Notes under the pieces: generated by a model
What the model saw: the letters and a program-made list of their open reading frames with translations, nothing else
What the model was told of the DNA's origin: nothing
Database searches by the model: none
NCBI GenBank assembly: GCA_050633205.1
Contig: JBOEGA010000018.1
Location: 5,585 to 69,584, forward strand
Reading direction: 5' to 3'
From: CBDHHC01 sp050633205
GTDB taxonomy: Bacteria; Pseudomonadota; Alphaproteobacteria; Rhizobiales; CBDHHC01
DNA length: 64,000 bases
Made by a program: the position numbers and the translations under genes
In this document: positions 1 through 8,634 of the stretch, piece by piece
Layout of the letters: each line of letters opens with the position of its first letter
Numbering within the stretch: position 1 is the first letter of the stretch

Positions 1-1020
1 ATCAGAATAACGGCGCCCTTCCATCATTCGACCGGTAAATTCATCAATGATGATTACCTGATCCCGCTTAACGATATAATCTTTATCTCTGCGGAACAGC
101 TTGTGAGCACGCAATGCATTATTCACATGGTGAACAACTGTTACATTCTCTGCATCATACAAAGAACCATTTTTCAGAAGACCGGCTTCCTCCAGTAACT
201 GCTCAACATGCTCGTTACCTGCTTCAGTCAGGGTAACATTCTTATCTTTTTCATCGAGTGTAAAATCTTCTTCAACAAGCAATGGCAATAACTTGTCAAC
301 GGCCATATAAAGTTCACTTCTATCCTCAATAGGACCGGAAATAATAAGTGGTGTTCGGGCCTCGTCAATGAGGATAGAGTCAACCTCATCCACAATCGCA
401 AAATAATGGCCGCGTTGAACCATATCCTCTGTCGAATGCTCAAGATTGTCTCTTAGATAATCAAAGCCAAATTCATTATTCGTGCCGAAGGTAATATCAC
501 ACTTATATTGTTTCTGCCTCTCATCTGAATCCATATCCGGCAGAATACAGCCAACTGTTAGCCCAAGGAATTCATAAACCTGCCCCATCCAGCCAGCATC
601 ACGTCCGGCCAGGTAATCGTTCACTGTTACAACATGAACACCTTTACCGGTCAGACCGTTCAGATAAACAGGCAATGTACCAACAAGAGTTTTACCCTCA
701 CCGGTTTTCATCTCAGCAATCTTGCCATCATTCAGCACCATACCGCCAATAAGCTGGACATCATAATGTCTCTGCCCAAGGGTCCTTTTCGCTGCCTCTC
801 TTACCGTAGCAAAAGCGGGAACAAGCAGATCATCCAGGGATACACCTTCCTCAAGCTGAGCGCGGAATTCTTTCGTTTTTTCCCTCAACTCATCATCGGA
901 TAGCTTGGCAAAATCAGGCTCTATCTCGTTAATTTCTTCAACTTTTGCCTGATAGTCCTTCAATTTTCGATCATTTGATGATCCAAAGATCTTGGTAGCG
1001 ATAGATTCTAGCGAAAACAT
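1..1020 (-). CDS. secA: Preprotein translocase ATPase SecA, N-terminal part (gene runs off the left edge)
   Basis: SecA is the motor ATPase that drives unfolded preproteins through SecYEG. The reverse strand encodes about 340 residues from the ATG at 1018-1020: an N-terminus beginning MFSLESIATKIFG, then the Walker A region MKTGEGKTL, the DEAD-like IVDEVDSILIDEARTPLIISG segment (split by family convention) and IIDEFTGRMMEGRRYS just before the window edge. These are the classic nucleotide-binding-fold signatures of SecA. The C-terminal two thirds lie outside the window. The gene is divergent from the parvulin gene across a 640-bp intergenic region. In other alphaproteobacteria secA, a SurA/PpiC-like gene and argJ are also commonly neighbours. 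Confidence 0.97.
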   Translation of the reverse strand, partial: MFSLESIATKIFGSSNDRKLKDYQAKVEEINEIEPDFAKLSDDELREKTKEFRAQLEEGVSLDDLLVPAFATVREAAKRTLGQRHYDVQLIGGMVLNDGKIAEMKTGEGKTLVGTLPVYLNGLTGKGVHVVTVNDYLAGRDAGWMGQVYEFLGLTVGCILPDMDSDERQKQYKCDITFGTNNEFGFDYLRDNLEHSTEDMVQRGHYFAIVDEVDSILIDEARTPLIISGPIEDRSELYMAVDKLLPLLVEEDFTLDEKDKNVTLTEAGNEHVEQLLEEAGLLKNGSLYDAENVTVVHHVNNALRAHKLFRRDKDYIVKRDQVIIIDEFTGRMMEGRRYSD

Positions 1021-1650
1021 ATTATCTGAGCCTCAACATGGTCATGGGCAATAAAATCGTGACAGTTCTGAGCGTTACATTGGCATAAACACTGTAACTC
1101 CCGGAAACGTCATAGCTTCACCCGAAACCGAATAAATCCACGGAATATTAGTCCCATACGGATAATGAAAATGGTAATTCTTTTATCCTAAGTCGATCAC
1201 TTCTCACAAAAAGTTCATAACAAAATTCTGAGAAACGTCAAAACAGCATAAAAAAGGAGGAGATTGCTTGAAAAACAATACACTTCCTTCATTCAAGACA
1301 TACGGTTACCAACATTTTTTCTTCATCAATGACAGATAAGAGGGCTTGAAGCCCTTGTCAACGTAAGTATCGGGTGCTTTCGACGAAATACGATAGACAG
1401 ATACTCATCACCTCTCAAATCAAATACGTCTACAGAAAGCAAAAAAGTTCAATCTTAAAGCATCACAATATCGTTAAATCTCTCATCTAACCATTAAATC
1501 AGCACATTACCTGCCCAAAGTTCGTTTTCCTTTCAAAAACGTAACTTGGAATATGCGACAGTTAGCGCTATGAAGTGCTGATAAACATATTCAAATTTCA
1601 ATAAAAAGCGGAAATTTCAGGCTTAAAGTCAGGTGCCGCTATAGAATAAA
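1021..1650. other. Long secA-ppiC divergent intergenic region with a possible leader ORF and hairpin
   Basis: This 630-base AT-rich region separates two divergent genes. A near-perfect Shine-Dalgarno sequence (AAGGAGG, 1254-1260) is followed by two TTG codons. The one at 1268 opens a 23-codon ORF ending near 1341, and the one at 1264 opens a 22-codon ORF in another frame. Just after lies a hairpin with stem AGGGCT/AGCCCT at 1341-1355. The arrangement of strong ribosome-binding site, tiny ORF and hairpin could be a leader peptide with an attenuator, but there is no U-tract and no second hairpin, so this is speculative. I see no other gene. Confidence 0.3.
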
Positions 1651-1662
1651 TGAGGTCTTTTT

Positions 1663-2535
1663 GTGAGAACACACCTTTACTCGACCCTTTCGGCATTTGT
1701 CGTATGTCTGTTCCTGCTTCCGACTCTGGGTAATGCAGAAAACAAGACTGTAGCAAAAATTGACGATACAGAGATTACAGAACAGGATCTCAATTTTGCT
1801 AAAATGGAAATGGGCCCCGAGCTTCAGAATATGCCTGTGGACCAGCAGCGCCTGATTCTGCTTGAGTATCTTATTCAGAACCATCTGCTGGCAACTGCAG
1901 GAAAAAAAGAAAAAGTGGATTCTGCAGCAACCTTTAAAGAGCGTCTGAAATATTACCGCAAACGTGCAATGCGCGACGCTTATGTCGAAAAGTTTGTAAG
2001 AACTTCAGTAAAAGACGAAGAAGCAAAGAAATTCTATGACGACCTTAAGTCAAAGAAAATTCGTCGTGCAAGCCATATCCTTGTTAAAACTGAAGATGAA
2101 GCAAAAGCTATTATTGCAGAACTTAAAAAAGGTACAGACTTTGCCAAGCTTGCTAAAGAAAAATCAATTGGCCCAAGCAAGGCAAGAGGCGGAGACCTTG
2201 GACCTCTTCAGAAAGGCCGCATGGTTCCGGCATTTGAAAAAGCAGCATTTGCTTTGAAAAAAGACGAAATTTCTGCTCCTGTTAAGTCTGAGTTCGGATG
2301 GCACGTAATCAAAATTACAGAACTGCGTGAACCGCCACTGCCTCCTTATGAGTCAGTAAAAGCACAAATTGTTCAGTCTCTTATTCAGAAAAAAGAACAG
2401 GAAACAATTCGTGATATGCGTGGCAAAGCCAAAATTGAAATTTTGGACAAAAAAATGGAAGCAAATATGAAAGCTATCCGTGGAAGCCATGCAGGAGCAG
2501 CTCCTGCCAAAAAAGCAGAAGAAAAGAAAAAATAG
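1663..2535 (+). CDS. Exported parvulin-type peptidyl-prolyl isomerase (PpiC/SurA-like)
   Basis: This is a periplasmic foldase that catalyses cis-trans isomerisation of prolyl bonds. It has 290 residues: a signal peptide of about 25 residues ending in GNA, an N-terminal helical SurA-like region, a PpiC rotamase domain at about residues 135-228 (RRASHILVKTEDEA, GGDLGPLQKGRMVPAFEKAAF, FGWHVIKI), and a lysine/alanine-rich tail. The GTG start at 1663 is supported by TGAGG at 1651-1655. No other in-frame start is better placed. A strong terminator follows at 2569, so the gene is probably monocistronic. The family assignment is firm; the client proteins are unknown. Confidence 0.92.
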   Translation: MRTHLYSTLSAFVVCLFLLPTLGNAENKTVAKIDDTEITEQDLNFAKMEMGPELQNMPVDQQRLILLEYLIQNHLLATAGKKEKVDSAATFKERLKYYRKRAMRDAYVEKFVRTSVKDEEAKKFYDDLKSKKIRRASHILVKTEDEAKAIIAELKKGTDFAKLAKEKSIGPSKARGGDLGPLQKGRMVPAFEKAAFALKKDEISAPVKSEFGWHVIKITELREPPLPPYESVKAQIVQSLIQKKEQETIRDMRGKAKIEILDKKMEANMKAIRGSHAGAAPAKKAEEKKK

Positions 2536-2568
2536 CAAGACATAAGCGATTTTCATCTTTATTAAGCA

Positions 2569-2598
2569 GGGCTGTCGGTTTCGACGGCCCTTTCTTTT
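2569..2598 (+). terminator. Rho-independent terminator after the parvulin gene
   Basis: A 9-bp stem (GGGCTGTCG / CGACGGCCC, one G-U pair) closes a 4-base loop (GTTT) and is followed by TTTCTTTT. It lies 34 bases past the parvulin stop codon. Confidence 0.9.
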
Positions 2599-2651
2599 AT
2601 GATAAATTGGTTGTGTTCTCGGTTACCTGTAATATTCGAAGGATTCTCACT

Positions 2652-3899
2652 GTGGCAAATATCTCAAAAACCTCACCTCTTGCCCCCTCAAATTATCCCG
2701 AACTTCCTGCGATCTCTGGAGTGAAACTGGCTTCATGTGAGGCCGGAATTAAATATCAGGGCCGCCGGGATCTTATGCTCGCCGTACTGGATGAGGGAAC
2801 GACAGTTGCAGGAACCCTGACCAGATCAAAAACGGCATCTTCACCGATTGAATGGTGTCGTCAAAGCCTGAAGCAGGGCAATGCCCGCGCACTCATCGTA
2901 AACTCCGGTAATGCAAATGCTTTTACAGGTATAAAAGGACTGGATGCAGTTCGAAAAACTGTTGATGCGGTAACCGGAGCAGTAGACTGCCTGCCAGATC
3001 AGGTTTTTGTTGCTTCAACGGGAGTCATAGGAGAACCACTTGATCCAGGTAAGTTTACCGGTAAAGTCACAACTCTGAAAGATCAGCTTTCAGATAGCGC
3101 CTGGGCAGAATCTGCCGAAGCAATCATGACAACCGATACCTACCCCAAAGTAGCGACAAAAACAGTCAAAATCGGTAACAGCACAGTCAAAATTAATGGA
3201 ATAGCCAAAGGGTCCGGTATGATTGCCCCTGATATGGCAACCATGTTGGCATTCATATTCACGGATGCGGCAATATCCTCTGATGCCCTCCAGTCTCTAT
3301 GCACCGAAAGCACAGAATATAGCTTTAATGCAATCACCGTAGATGGAGATACCTCAACAAGTGACACGGTCTTGTTTTTTGCAACCGGACAGGCCGATAA
3401 CGGCAATACACCAACTGTAAATGATATAAATGATCCAGCCTTTTCAGACTTCAGAAAAGCAATAAATGATCTCATGCTTGATCTTGCCCATCAGATCGTA
3501 AAGGACGGGGAAGGTGCAACCAAATTTGTAGAAATCTGTATTACTGGTGCTGAAACAGATCTGGCAGCAAAAAAAATAGGACTGGCTATTGGAAATTCAC
3601 CATTGGTAAAAACAGCAATTGCAGGTGAAGACGCGAATTGGGGCCGTATAGTAATGGCGGTCGGGAAGTCAGGGGAGGCTGCAGATCGTGATAAGTTAAG
3701 TATCTGGTTTGACAAAATCCGCGTAGCGCACAATGGTGAAGTCGACCCGGAATACCGGGAAAAAGACGCTGCTGATCACATGAAACAGGAAAATATCAAA
3801 ATAAAGGTTGATATAGGCGTTGGTAATGGAAACTTTACCATATGGACCTGTGATCTTACTCACGGATACATTGACATTAATGCAGACTACCGCAGTTAA
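2652..3899 (+). CDS. argJ: Bifunctional glutamate N-acetyltransferase / ornithine acetyltransferase ArgJ
   Basis: ArgJ transfers the acetyl group from N-acetylornithine to glutamate, closing the cyclic arginine pathway; bifunctional forms also use acetyl-CoA. I place the start at GTG 2652 (MANISKTSPLAPS), preceded by GAAGGA at 2638-2643. The longer frame from 2607 has a non-ArgJ extension. The protein has 415 residues, normal for the family. The self-cleavage motif is KGSGMIAPDMATMLAF, with the scissile Ala196-Thr197 bond giving the catalytic Thr. It is followed 25 bases later by mutT in one probable operon. A separate argE-like deacetylase lies at 24.4 kb, so both the cyclic and linear routes may exist. 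Confidence 0.96.
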   Translation: MANISKTSPLAPSNYPELPAISGVKLASCEAGIKYQGRRDLMLAVLDEGTTVAGTLTRSKTASSPIEWCRQSLKQGNARALIVNSGNANAFTGIKGLDAVRKTVDAVTGAVDCLPDQVFVASTGVIGEPLDPGKFTGKVTTLKDQLSDSAWAESAEAIMTTDTYPKVATKTVKIGNSTVKINGIAKGSGMIAPDMATMLAFIFTDAAISSDALQSLCTESTEYSFNAITVDGDTSTSDTVLFFATGQADNGNTPTVNDINDPAFSDFRKAINDLMLDLAHQIVKDGEGATKFVEICITGAETDLAAKKIGLAIGNSPLVKTAIAGEDANWGRIVMAVGKSGEAADRDKLSIWFDKIRVAHNGEVDPEYREKDAADHMKQENIKIKVDIGVGNGNFTIWTCDLTHGYIDINADYRS

Positions 3900-3924
3900 C
3901 TAAAACTTAGGAACAATTTAAAAA

Positions 3925-4323
3925 ATGAAAATTTTATTGGTTTCTGCATGTGCTCTCATTGATATTGATGGCAGAGTTCTCATTGCAAAACGCCCTGAAG
4001 GCCGCTCAATGGCGGGATTATGGGAGTTTCCGGGTGGTAAACTCGAAAAGAATGAAACCCCGGAAGAAGCATTGATAAGAGAATTAAAGGAAGAATTGGA
4101 CATAGATGTCAGCATTTCCTGCCTGGCTCCCTTAACATTTGCCAGCCATCGTTATGAAGATTTTCATTTATTAATGCCACTCTATGCCTGCAGGCAATGG
4201 AAAGGTACTATACGCCCGACTGAAGGGCAGGAAATCACTTGGGTACGCCCTGTCCGCCTGTCAGATTATGAAATGCCACCGGCAGACGAGCCTTTAAGAG
4301 CAATGCTACGGGACATGATATAA
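3925..4323 (+). CDS. mutT: 8-oxo-dGTP diphosphatase MutT
   Basis: MutT sanitises the nucleotide pool by hydrolysing 8-oxo-dGTP to the monophosphate. It has 132 residues and a complete Nudix box, GGKLEKNETPEEALIRELKEE (G-x5-E-x7-R-E-x2-E-E). Near the N-terminus the segment VLIAKRPEGRSMAGLWEFPGG is typical of MutT rather than other Nudix enzymes. The gene sits directly behind argJ and 17 bases before a small pilin gene, and is probably co-transcribed. In many alphaproteobacteria mutT follows argJ. Its start at 3925 has AGGAA at about 3909. Confidence 0.93.
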   Translation: MKILLVSACALIDIDGRVLIAKRPEGRSMAGLWEFPGGKLEKNETPEEALIRELKEELDIDVSISCLAPLTFASHRYEDFHLLMPLYACRQWKGTIRPTEGQEITWVRPVRLSDYEMPPADEPLRAMLRDMI

Positions 4324-4340
4324 CGAATATTGAGGCTGAT

Positions 4341-4532
4341 TTGTTTAAAAACCTGCTTCCAGCATTAAATTTGTTTTGGCAAAACAGAGGTGGCGTTACT
4401 TCAATTGAGTACGCGGTAATTGCTGCAGGAATCTCCGTCGCAATAGTCGTGACTGTAGGCGAACTTGCTGATCCGGTTGACGGTCTTATCGGACAGGTCA
4501 AAACCGCATGGGATGCCAACTTTGGAAGTTAA
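4341..4532 (+). CDS. Flp/Fap-type class IVb pilin subunit
   Basis: A 63-residue prepilin of the tight-adherence (Tad) system. The leader ends at a Gly in NRGG, and the mature end GVTSIEYAVIAAGISVAIVV carries the Glu-Tyr motif required by the TadV-type prepilin peptidase, followed by one hydrophobic helix. The start is TTG at 4341 with TGAGG at 4331-4335. No tad/cpa assembly genes occur in the window, so the subunit must use machinery encoded elsewhere. The position right after mutT suggests read-through transcription. Confidence 0.88.
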   Translation: MFKNLLPALNLFWQNRGGVTSIEYAVIAAGISVAIVVTVGELADPVDGLIGQVKTAWDANFGS

Positions 4533-4630
4533 TTCCTTTCCAATAGCCAGTTGATATAAAACCTTACACTTTAATAGAATAGCAGACCTTTCCTGATAGG
4601 ATGAATTAGATTACTTCCTGGAGAGGGCGA

Positions 4631-6778
4631 ATGCTTTTCAAAAAGTTAAATAATAATCTGGCGTTCATACTTTGCGCAATGTTGCTACTTGTTATGCTTT
4701 CATTAACGGTCAACTATGTTGCAGAATATACAGAAGAAAAGCTGGCCCTCGAAGATTCCAATGCTTTCACCTCCATGATAATGGACATGCAGAGCTTTTA
4801 TGCCTCAGAAGTCGTTGCCCATGCTAAGAAAAACCATATAAAAGTTAAAAAGGACTACAAGGATGCAGGCACTGCTATCCCGTTTCCCGCAACATTCACA
4901 CACGAATTCATCAAGAAACTTAACGAAAAATACCACAACAGAAATTTTCATTTCTACAGTGATCAGCCTTTTTATAAGCGGGTCGGTGGCGGTCCGAGAG
5001 ATAAGTTTGAGCGGGAAGCGCTAAACTATTTCAAGTCAGGCAAGAGCAGTAAAAAGCACATCATTCAAAAGATAGCTGGCGATAGATATCTAAGATATGC
5101 ACGCGCAATCAGAATGGAAAAAGGATGTGTACAGTGTCACAACTCTCATCCTGACAGCCCACATAAAAACTGGAGCATTGGAGATCTGAGAGGTGTCCAT
5201 AGCTTAAAAATAAAATTACCGGGTTTCTCCATTTTCAATAATAAGAATCTTAATCCGCTAACAAATACAATCGTAGCCCTCTATGTTCTTGTTGCGTTTT
5301 TTGTATTTCTCCTGCTGTTTGCAATGAGAAAACTACAAAATGAATTTAACCAGAAACGTATCATCCAGGATCAGAATAACCAGCTAAAATCTGCAGAAAG
5401 TACCATCGCACTGAAAGACAACCGGGACACGGTTACAGACCTGCCAAACCGAAAAAGCTTTTATGAGTTTGTAAAAAAACAAATCACTAAAGCCAATCAG
5501 AACGGTTATGGTTTTTCTGTCATTGTTTTGGACTTGGATAATTTTAAAAATATTAATGACAGATATGGACACCATATCGGTGACTCACTGCTGAAAGCAG
5601 TAGGACAACGCCTCAAAAGCCTCACAACAGAGGAAGATATCGTTGCCAGACTTGGCGGTGACGAATATGCTATATGCTTCAATAGGTTGACCAACACAAA
5701 ACAGATTAGCAAACTCACTCAGAGTATTATTCGAGAATTCGATAGACCGGTGATAGTAGAGAACAAACTGATAGATATCAGTGCAACAATAGGGGTCAGC
5801 AGATTCCCGACGGACGGTGACACGACTGATCTAATGATATCAAATGCAAGCATTGCTCTTGAAACAGCCCGAACAGACGGGACACAGAAATGCTGGTTCT
5901 TTGATAAAAACCTTCAAAACAGGGTCAGACAAAATGATCTTCTTGAAATTGATCTGAAAGAAGCAATTACAAACAATGAACTGGACATCTTCTATCAACC
6001 AAAAGTCTGCTTGAGAACGGGAGAAATAGCTGGTTTCGAAGCCCTCATTCGCTGGCCACATGCAAACCAGGGTTTTATCTCTCCGGAAGACTTCTTGCCT
6101 ATTGCAGAAGAACGGGGACTGATCATTCCTGTCAGTCGCTATGTTGCCCGCCGTGTAGCCTTTGATATGGCAACATGGCTGGATAAGAAAATGCTGAAAG
6201 GCCGTATAGCAGTCAATGTTCACTCTCATCAATTAAAAAATATGGAAGAAATGGAAGTCCTCATAGACATATTTGATGAACATGGCATCCCCCCTGAATA
6301 TCTGACACTCGAAATTACTGAAGGCTGTGTAATGGGGCATGGCTCGGAAAATACTTTTGGAATACTGGAGCAATTATCAAAAAGAGGCATAAAAATTTCA
6401 CTTGATGACTTTGGAACAGGCTTTGCTTCACTGACCCATTTGAAAAAACTGCCAGTTCAGGAAGTGAAAATTGATAAAAGCTTCCTTCAGGATATTACAA
6501 CAAATACTGAGAGTGAAGCAATTGTTTGTGCAATAATTGACCTGTCTAAAAAAATTGGACTGGAAGTTGTCGCTGAGGGTATTGAAACCCAGGAACAACT
6601 ACAGAAGTTAAAGGATATGGACTGCGATATAGGGCAGGGCTTCCTCTTCTCTCCTCCTGCCATGATGATAGTAGCGAATGGCCTGTTATCCCTTCCGAAC
6701 CTCTTTAAGGATACTGTTCTTACGAAACCCTACCGCCCTAAAGAAAAATATAAACTGATATCAGTAAAGAATAGCTGA
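4631..6778 (+). CDS. Membrane c-di-GMP enzyme: periplasmic heme-type (Tll0287/DUF3365) sensor with GGDEF and EAL domains
   Basis: A 715-residue inner-membrane protein. TM1 spans about residues 8-30 and TM2 about 207-230. Between them lies a Tll0287-like (DUF3365) periplasmic domain containing a CVQCH motif at residues 166-170, which would attach heme c. The cytoplasmic part has a GGDEF domain with intact active site GGDEY (342-346) and an EAL domain with EALIRW (470), LEITEG, DDFGTG (592) and AEGIE, so both cyclase and phosphodiesterase activity are possible. Redox or ligand binding at the heme could set c-di-GMP levels. The start at 4631 has GAGAGG just upstream. It precedes FNR-controlled hemN, but an FNR box and a hairpin separate them. 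Confidence 0.93.
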   Translation: MLFKKLNNNLAFILCAMLLLVMLSLTVNYVAEYTEEKLALEDSNAFTSMIMDMQSFYASEVVAHAKKNHIKVKKDYKDAGTAIPFPATFTHEFIKKLNEKYHNRNFHFYSDQPFYKRVGGGPRDKFEREALNYFKSGKSSKKHIIQKIAGDRYLRYARAIRMEKGCVQCHNSHPDSPHKNWSIGDLRGVHSLKIKLPGFSIFNNKNLNPLTNTIVALYVLVAFFVFLLLFAMRKLQNEFNQKRIIQDQNNQLKSAESTIALKDNRDTVTDLPNRKSFYEFVKKQITKANQNGYGFSVIVLDLDNFKNINDRYGHHIGDSLLKAVGQRLKSLTTEEDIVARLGGDEYAICFNRLTNTKQISKLTQSIIREFDRPVIVENKLIDISATIGVSRFPTDGDTTDLMISNASIALETARTDGTQKCWFFDKNLQNRVRQNDLLEIDLKEAITNNELDIFYQPKVCLRTGEIAGFEALIRWPHANQGFISPEDFLPIAEERGLIIPVSRYVARRVAFDMATWLDKKMLKGRIAVNVHSHQLKNMEEMEVLIDIFDEHGIPPEYLTLEITEGCVMGHGSENTFGILEQLSKRGIKISLDDFGTGFASLTHLKKLPVQEVKIDKSFLQDITTNTESEAIVCAIIDLSKKIGLEVVAEGIETQEQLQKLKDMDCDIGQGFLFSPPAMMIVANGLLSLPNLFKDTVLTKPYRPKEKYKLISVKNS

Positions 6779-6788
6779 CTAATAATAA

Positions 6789-6803
6789 CAGCCATTCTGG
6801 CTG
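6789..6803 (+). terminator. Weak terminator-like hairpin after the GGDEF-EAL gene
   Basis: The stem CAGCCA/TGGCTG with a 3-base loop (TTC) is followed by the T-rich GAATTATTTC. It is short, so termination here is only plausible. Confidence 0.45.
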
Positions 6804-6818
6804 AATTATTTCAACATA

Positions 6819-6832
6819 TTGACGTAAATCAA
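6819..6832 (+). promoter_or_regulatory. FNR/Anr-type operator upstream of hemN
   Basis: TTGACGTAAATCAA matches the FNR-family dyad TTGAT-N4-ATCAA with one difference. It is centred about 41 bases before the hemN start codon. Activation of hemN by FnrL-type regulators at low oxygen is well known in alphaproteobacteria, which supports the reading. Confidence 0.85.
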
Positions 6833-6866
6833 TTTCTCCTGACTGGAATTCATATTAATTGCAGTT

Positions 6867-8213
6867 ATGAAAATGGAATTATATAAAAAAGATCAGTCTT
6901 TACCACGTTATACCAGTTACCCTACTGCACCTCACTTTCATAACGGAGTAAGTGTAGAGGAATATAGCGGGTGGCTGTCTCAGTTAGACCCTGAAGATAC
7001 ACTCTCCCTGTACCTCCATATCCCTTTTTGCGATACGCTGTGCTGGTTCTGCGGTTGCCATACGAAAATTACTCAGCGTTACGACCCTGTATCAAAGTAC
7101 ATTCGTAGTCTTTTACAGGAGATAAAATTGGTTGCACCCGCATTAAAGGGACGCCCTTTGGTGACCAATATTCATTTTGGTGGTGGCTCGCCAACCATAT
7201 TAACTTCAAATGACTTCGATTTAATATCTATGACCTTAAGAGACAATTTCAACTTTTCAGATCAGGTTGATTTTGCCGTTGAGATTGATCCCAGAGGATT
7301 GACAGATAAACAAATCCAAAGTTTAAGCAATTTAGGCGTTACTCGTGCAAGTATTGGTGTGCAGGACTTTAACCCGGAAGTACAGGCAGCAATAAACAGA
7401 ATTCAGTCCTTCGAAGAAACATTCCGGGTAATAACTTCACTCAGAAAAAATGGTGTTAATGCAATCAACATTGATTTATTGTATGGCCTTCCATTCCAGA
7501 CAAAGGACACCCTGAGCCAGACAATAGATCAGGTCCTGAAACTATCTCCGGACCGCATATCTCTTTTCGGCTACGCTCATGTCCCCTGGATGAAAAAACA
7601 TCAGAACCTGATAAATGACAACAACCTGCCAGATCTTACAGAAAGGATTAAACAGGCAGATCACTGCAGTCAGGTTCTACAGGATGCCGGATATATAAAG
7701 ATTGGTATGGACCACTTCGCCCACCCGGCCGATACCCTGGCTCAGGCAGCAGAGACAGGAACTTTGAGACGTAACTTTCAGGGATACACAACAGACTCAG
7801 CAACTGCAATTATCGGTATGGGAGCATCAGCTATAAGCAAGCTTCCCCAGGGCTATATTCAAAACAAAACAGCCATTGGCCAATACCAGTCCGATATTTC
7901 CAATCAGAAGCTTCCTGTATCCCGTGGGCTTGCCTTAACAGATGAAGATAAACTCCGGGCATACATAATTGAAATGCTGATGTGCAGCTTCCGTTTTTCG
8001 GAAAGCAGAATAAAAATGAAGTTTGGAAAATTGGCAGATTCAGCTATTCAGGACGCCAGAATGCTGATGCAGATTGATAACAAAAACTTCACAGAACCTA
8101 CATCAGATGGATTTACTGTCACTGAAACTGGGCGCCCCTATATACGCATCATCTGCGCCCACTTTGATAAATACCTGACAGAAAATAAAGCCAGACATTC
8201 TCTTGCAGTTTAA
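6867..8213 (+). CDS. hemN: Oxygen-independent coproporphyrinogen III oxidase HemN
   Basis: A radical SAM enzyme that decarboxylates two propionates of coproporphyrinogen III to make protoporphyrinogen IX without oxygen. It has 448 residues. The [4Fe-4S] site is C55-x3-C59-x2-C62-x-C64 in HIPFCDTLCWFCGCH, the signature of true HemN rather than HemW. The N-terminal RYTSYPTAPHF segment and GGGSPT SAM loop are also present. The start is ATG 6867 (6873 is a close alternative); no strong Shine-Dalgarno is visible. An FNR box at 6819 implies low-oxygen induction. Together with the upstream heme sensor it suggests adaptation to fluctuating oxygen. Confidence 0.96.
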   Translation: MKMELYKKDQSLPRYTSYPTAPHFHNGVSVEEYSGWLSQLDPEDTLSLYLHIPFCDTLCWFCGCHTKITQRYDPVSKYIRSLLQEIKLVAPALKGRPLVTNIHFGGGSPTILTSNDFDLISMTLRDNFNFSDQVDFAVEIDPRGLTDKQIQSLSNLGVTRASIGVQDFNPEVQAAINRIQSFEETFRVITSLRKNGVNAINIDLLYGLPFQTKDTLSQTIDQVLKLSPDRISLFGYAHVPWMKKHQNLINDNNLPDLTERIKQADHCSQVLQDAGYIKIGMDHFAHPADTLAQAAETGTLRRNFQGYTTDSATAIIGMGASAISKLPQGYIQNKTAIGQYQSDISNQKLPVSRGLALTDEDKLRAYIIEMLMCSFRFSESRIKMKFGKLADSAIQDARMLMQIDNKNFTEPTSDGFTVTETGRPYIRIICAHFDKYLTENKARHSLAV

Positions 8214-8220
8214 AGCAGCG

Positions 8221-8234
8221 CACTCAGAAGAGTG
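8221..8234. terminator. Hairpin between convergent hemN and CHMI genes
   Basis: The stem CACTC/GAGTG with loop AGAA lies in the 26-base gap between the two stop codons. It lacks a clear U-tract on either strand. Confidence 0.35.
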
Positions 8235-8239
8235 AGTGC

Positions 8240-8572
8240 CTAATTAAAATATGCATCAACGGCAAGATCAACAATTTCAACTGATACACTGGCAGAAGAG
8301 TTTACAAGATTTGTAATATCTTTCTGCACCAGTTGTCCCAGCTGCATTTTCTGCTCAATGGTCCGGCCAGCTAGAATTTTAATCGTCACATGAATAAAGT
8401 GCTTTTTTTCCGCTCCAACCAGATAATGCGGGTATCCCGCAGCCCGGCACTTGATACTGCCTTCGGCAAATAGCCCTGTATTTAAACTGGAATGGTGGAC
8501 AGTCTCTATTAACGCTTCAATATCAAACTCATTGCTTAAATCCGATGAATATTCAACAATACAATGTGGCAT
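8240..8572 (-). CDS. 5-carboxymethyl-2-hydroxymuconate isomerase (CHMI/HpaF) family protein
   Basis: A 110-residue protein of the tautomerase-superfamily CHMI family, whose founding member isomerises an intermediate of homoprotocatechuate degradation. The start MPHCIVEYSSDL supplies the N-terminal Pro that acts as the general base after Met removal. The segments KCRAAGY and FIHVTIKILAGR match the family core. No other homoprotocatechuate (hpa/hpc) genes are nearby, so the true substrate is uncertain and a stand-alone tautomerase role is equally possible. It lies on the same strand as, and 62 bases beyond, the periplasmic binding protein gene, and is convergent with hemN. Confidence 0.85.
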   Translation of the reverse strand: MPHCIVEYSSDLSNEFDIEALIETVHHSSLNTGLFAEGSIKCRAAGYPHYLVGAEKKHFIHVTIKILAGRTIEQKMQLGQLVQKDITNLVNSSASVSVEIVDLAVDAYFN

Positions 8573-8634
8573 GGTTCCTGTCTCAACGTCTCTGTTTCCG
8601 CAGGTTCTCCCCGCAGGATTATGATAATTCCGTA

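Noticed and set aside
2607..2651. Longer ArgJ start
   Set aside because: The extra 15 residues are not conserved and GTG 2652 has a better ribosome-binding site.
4341..4532. A Tad pilus locus around the Flp pilin
   Set aside because: No cpaB/C/E/F or tad genes are nearby; only the lone subunit is supported.
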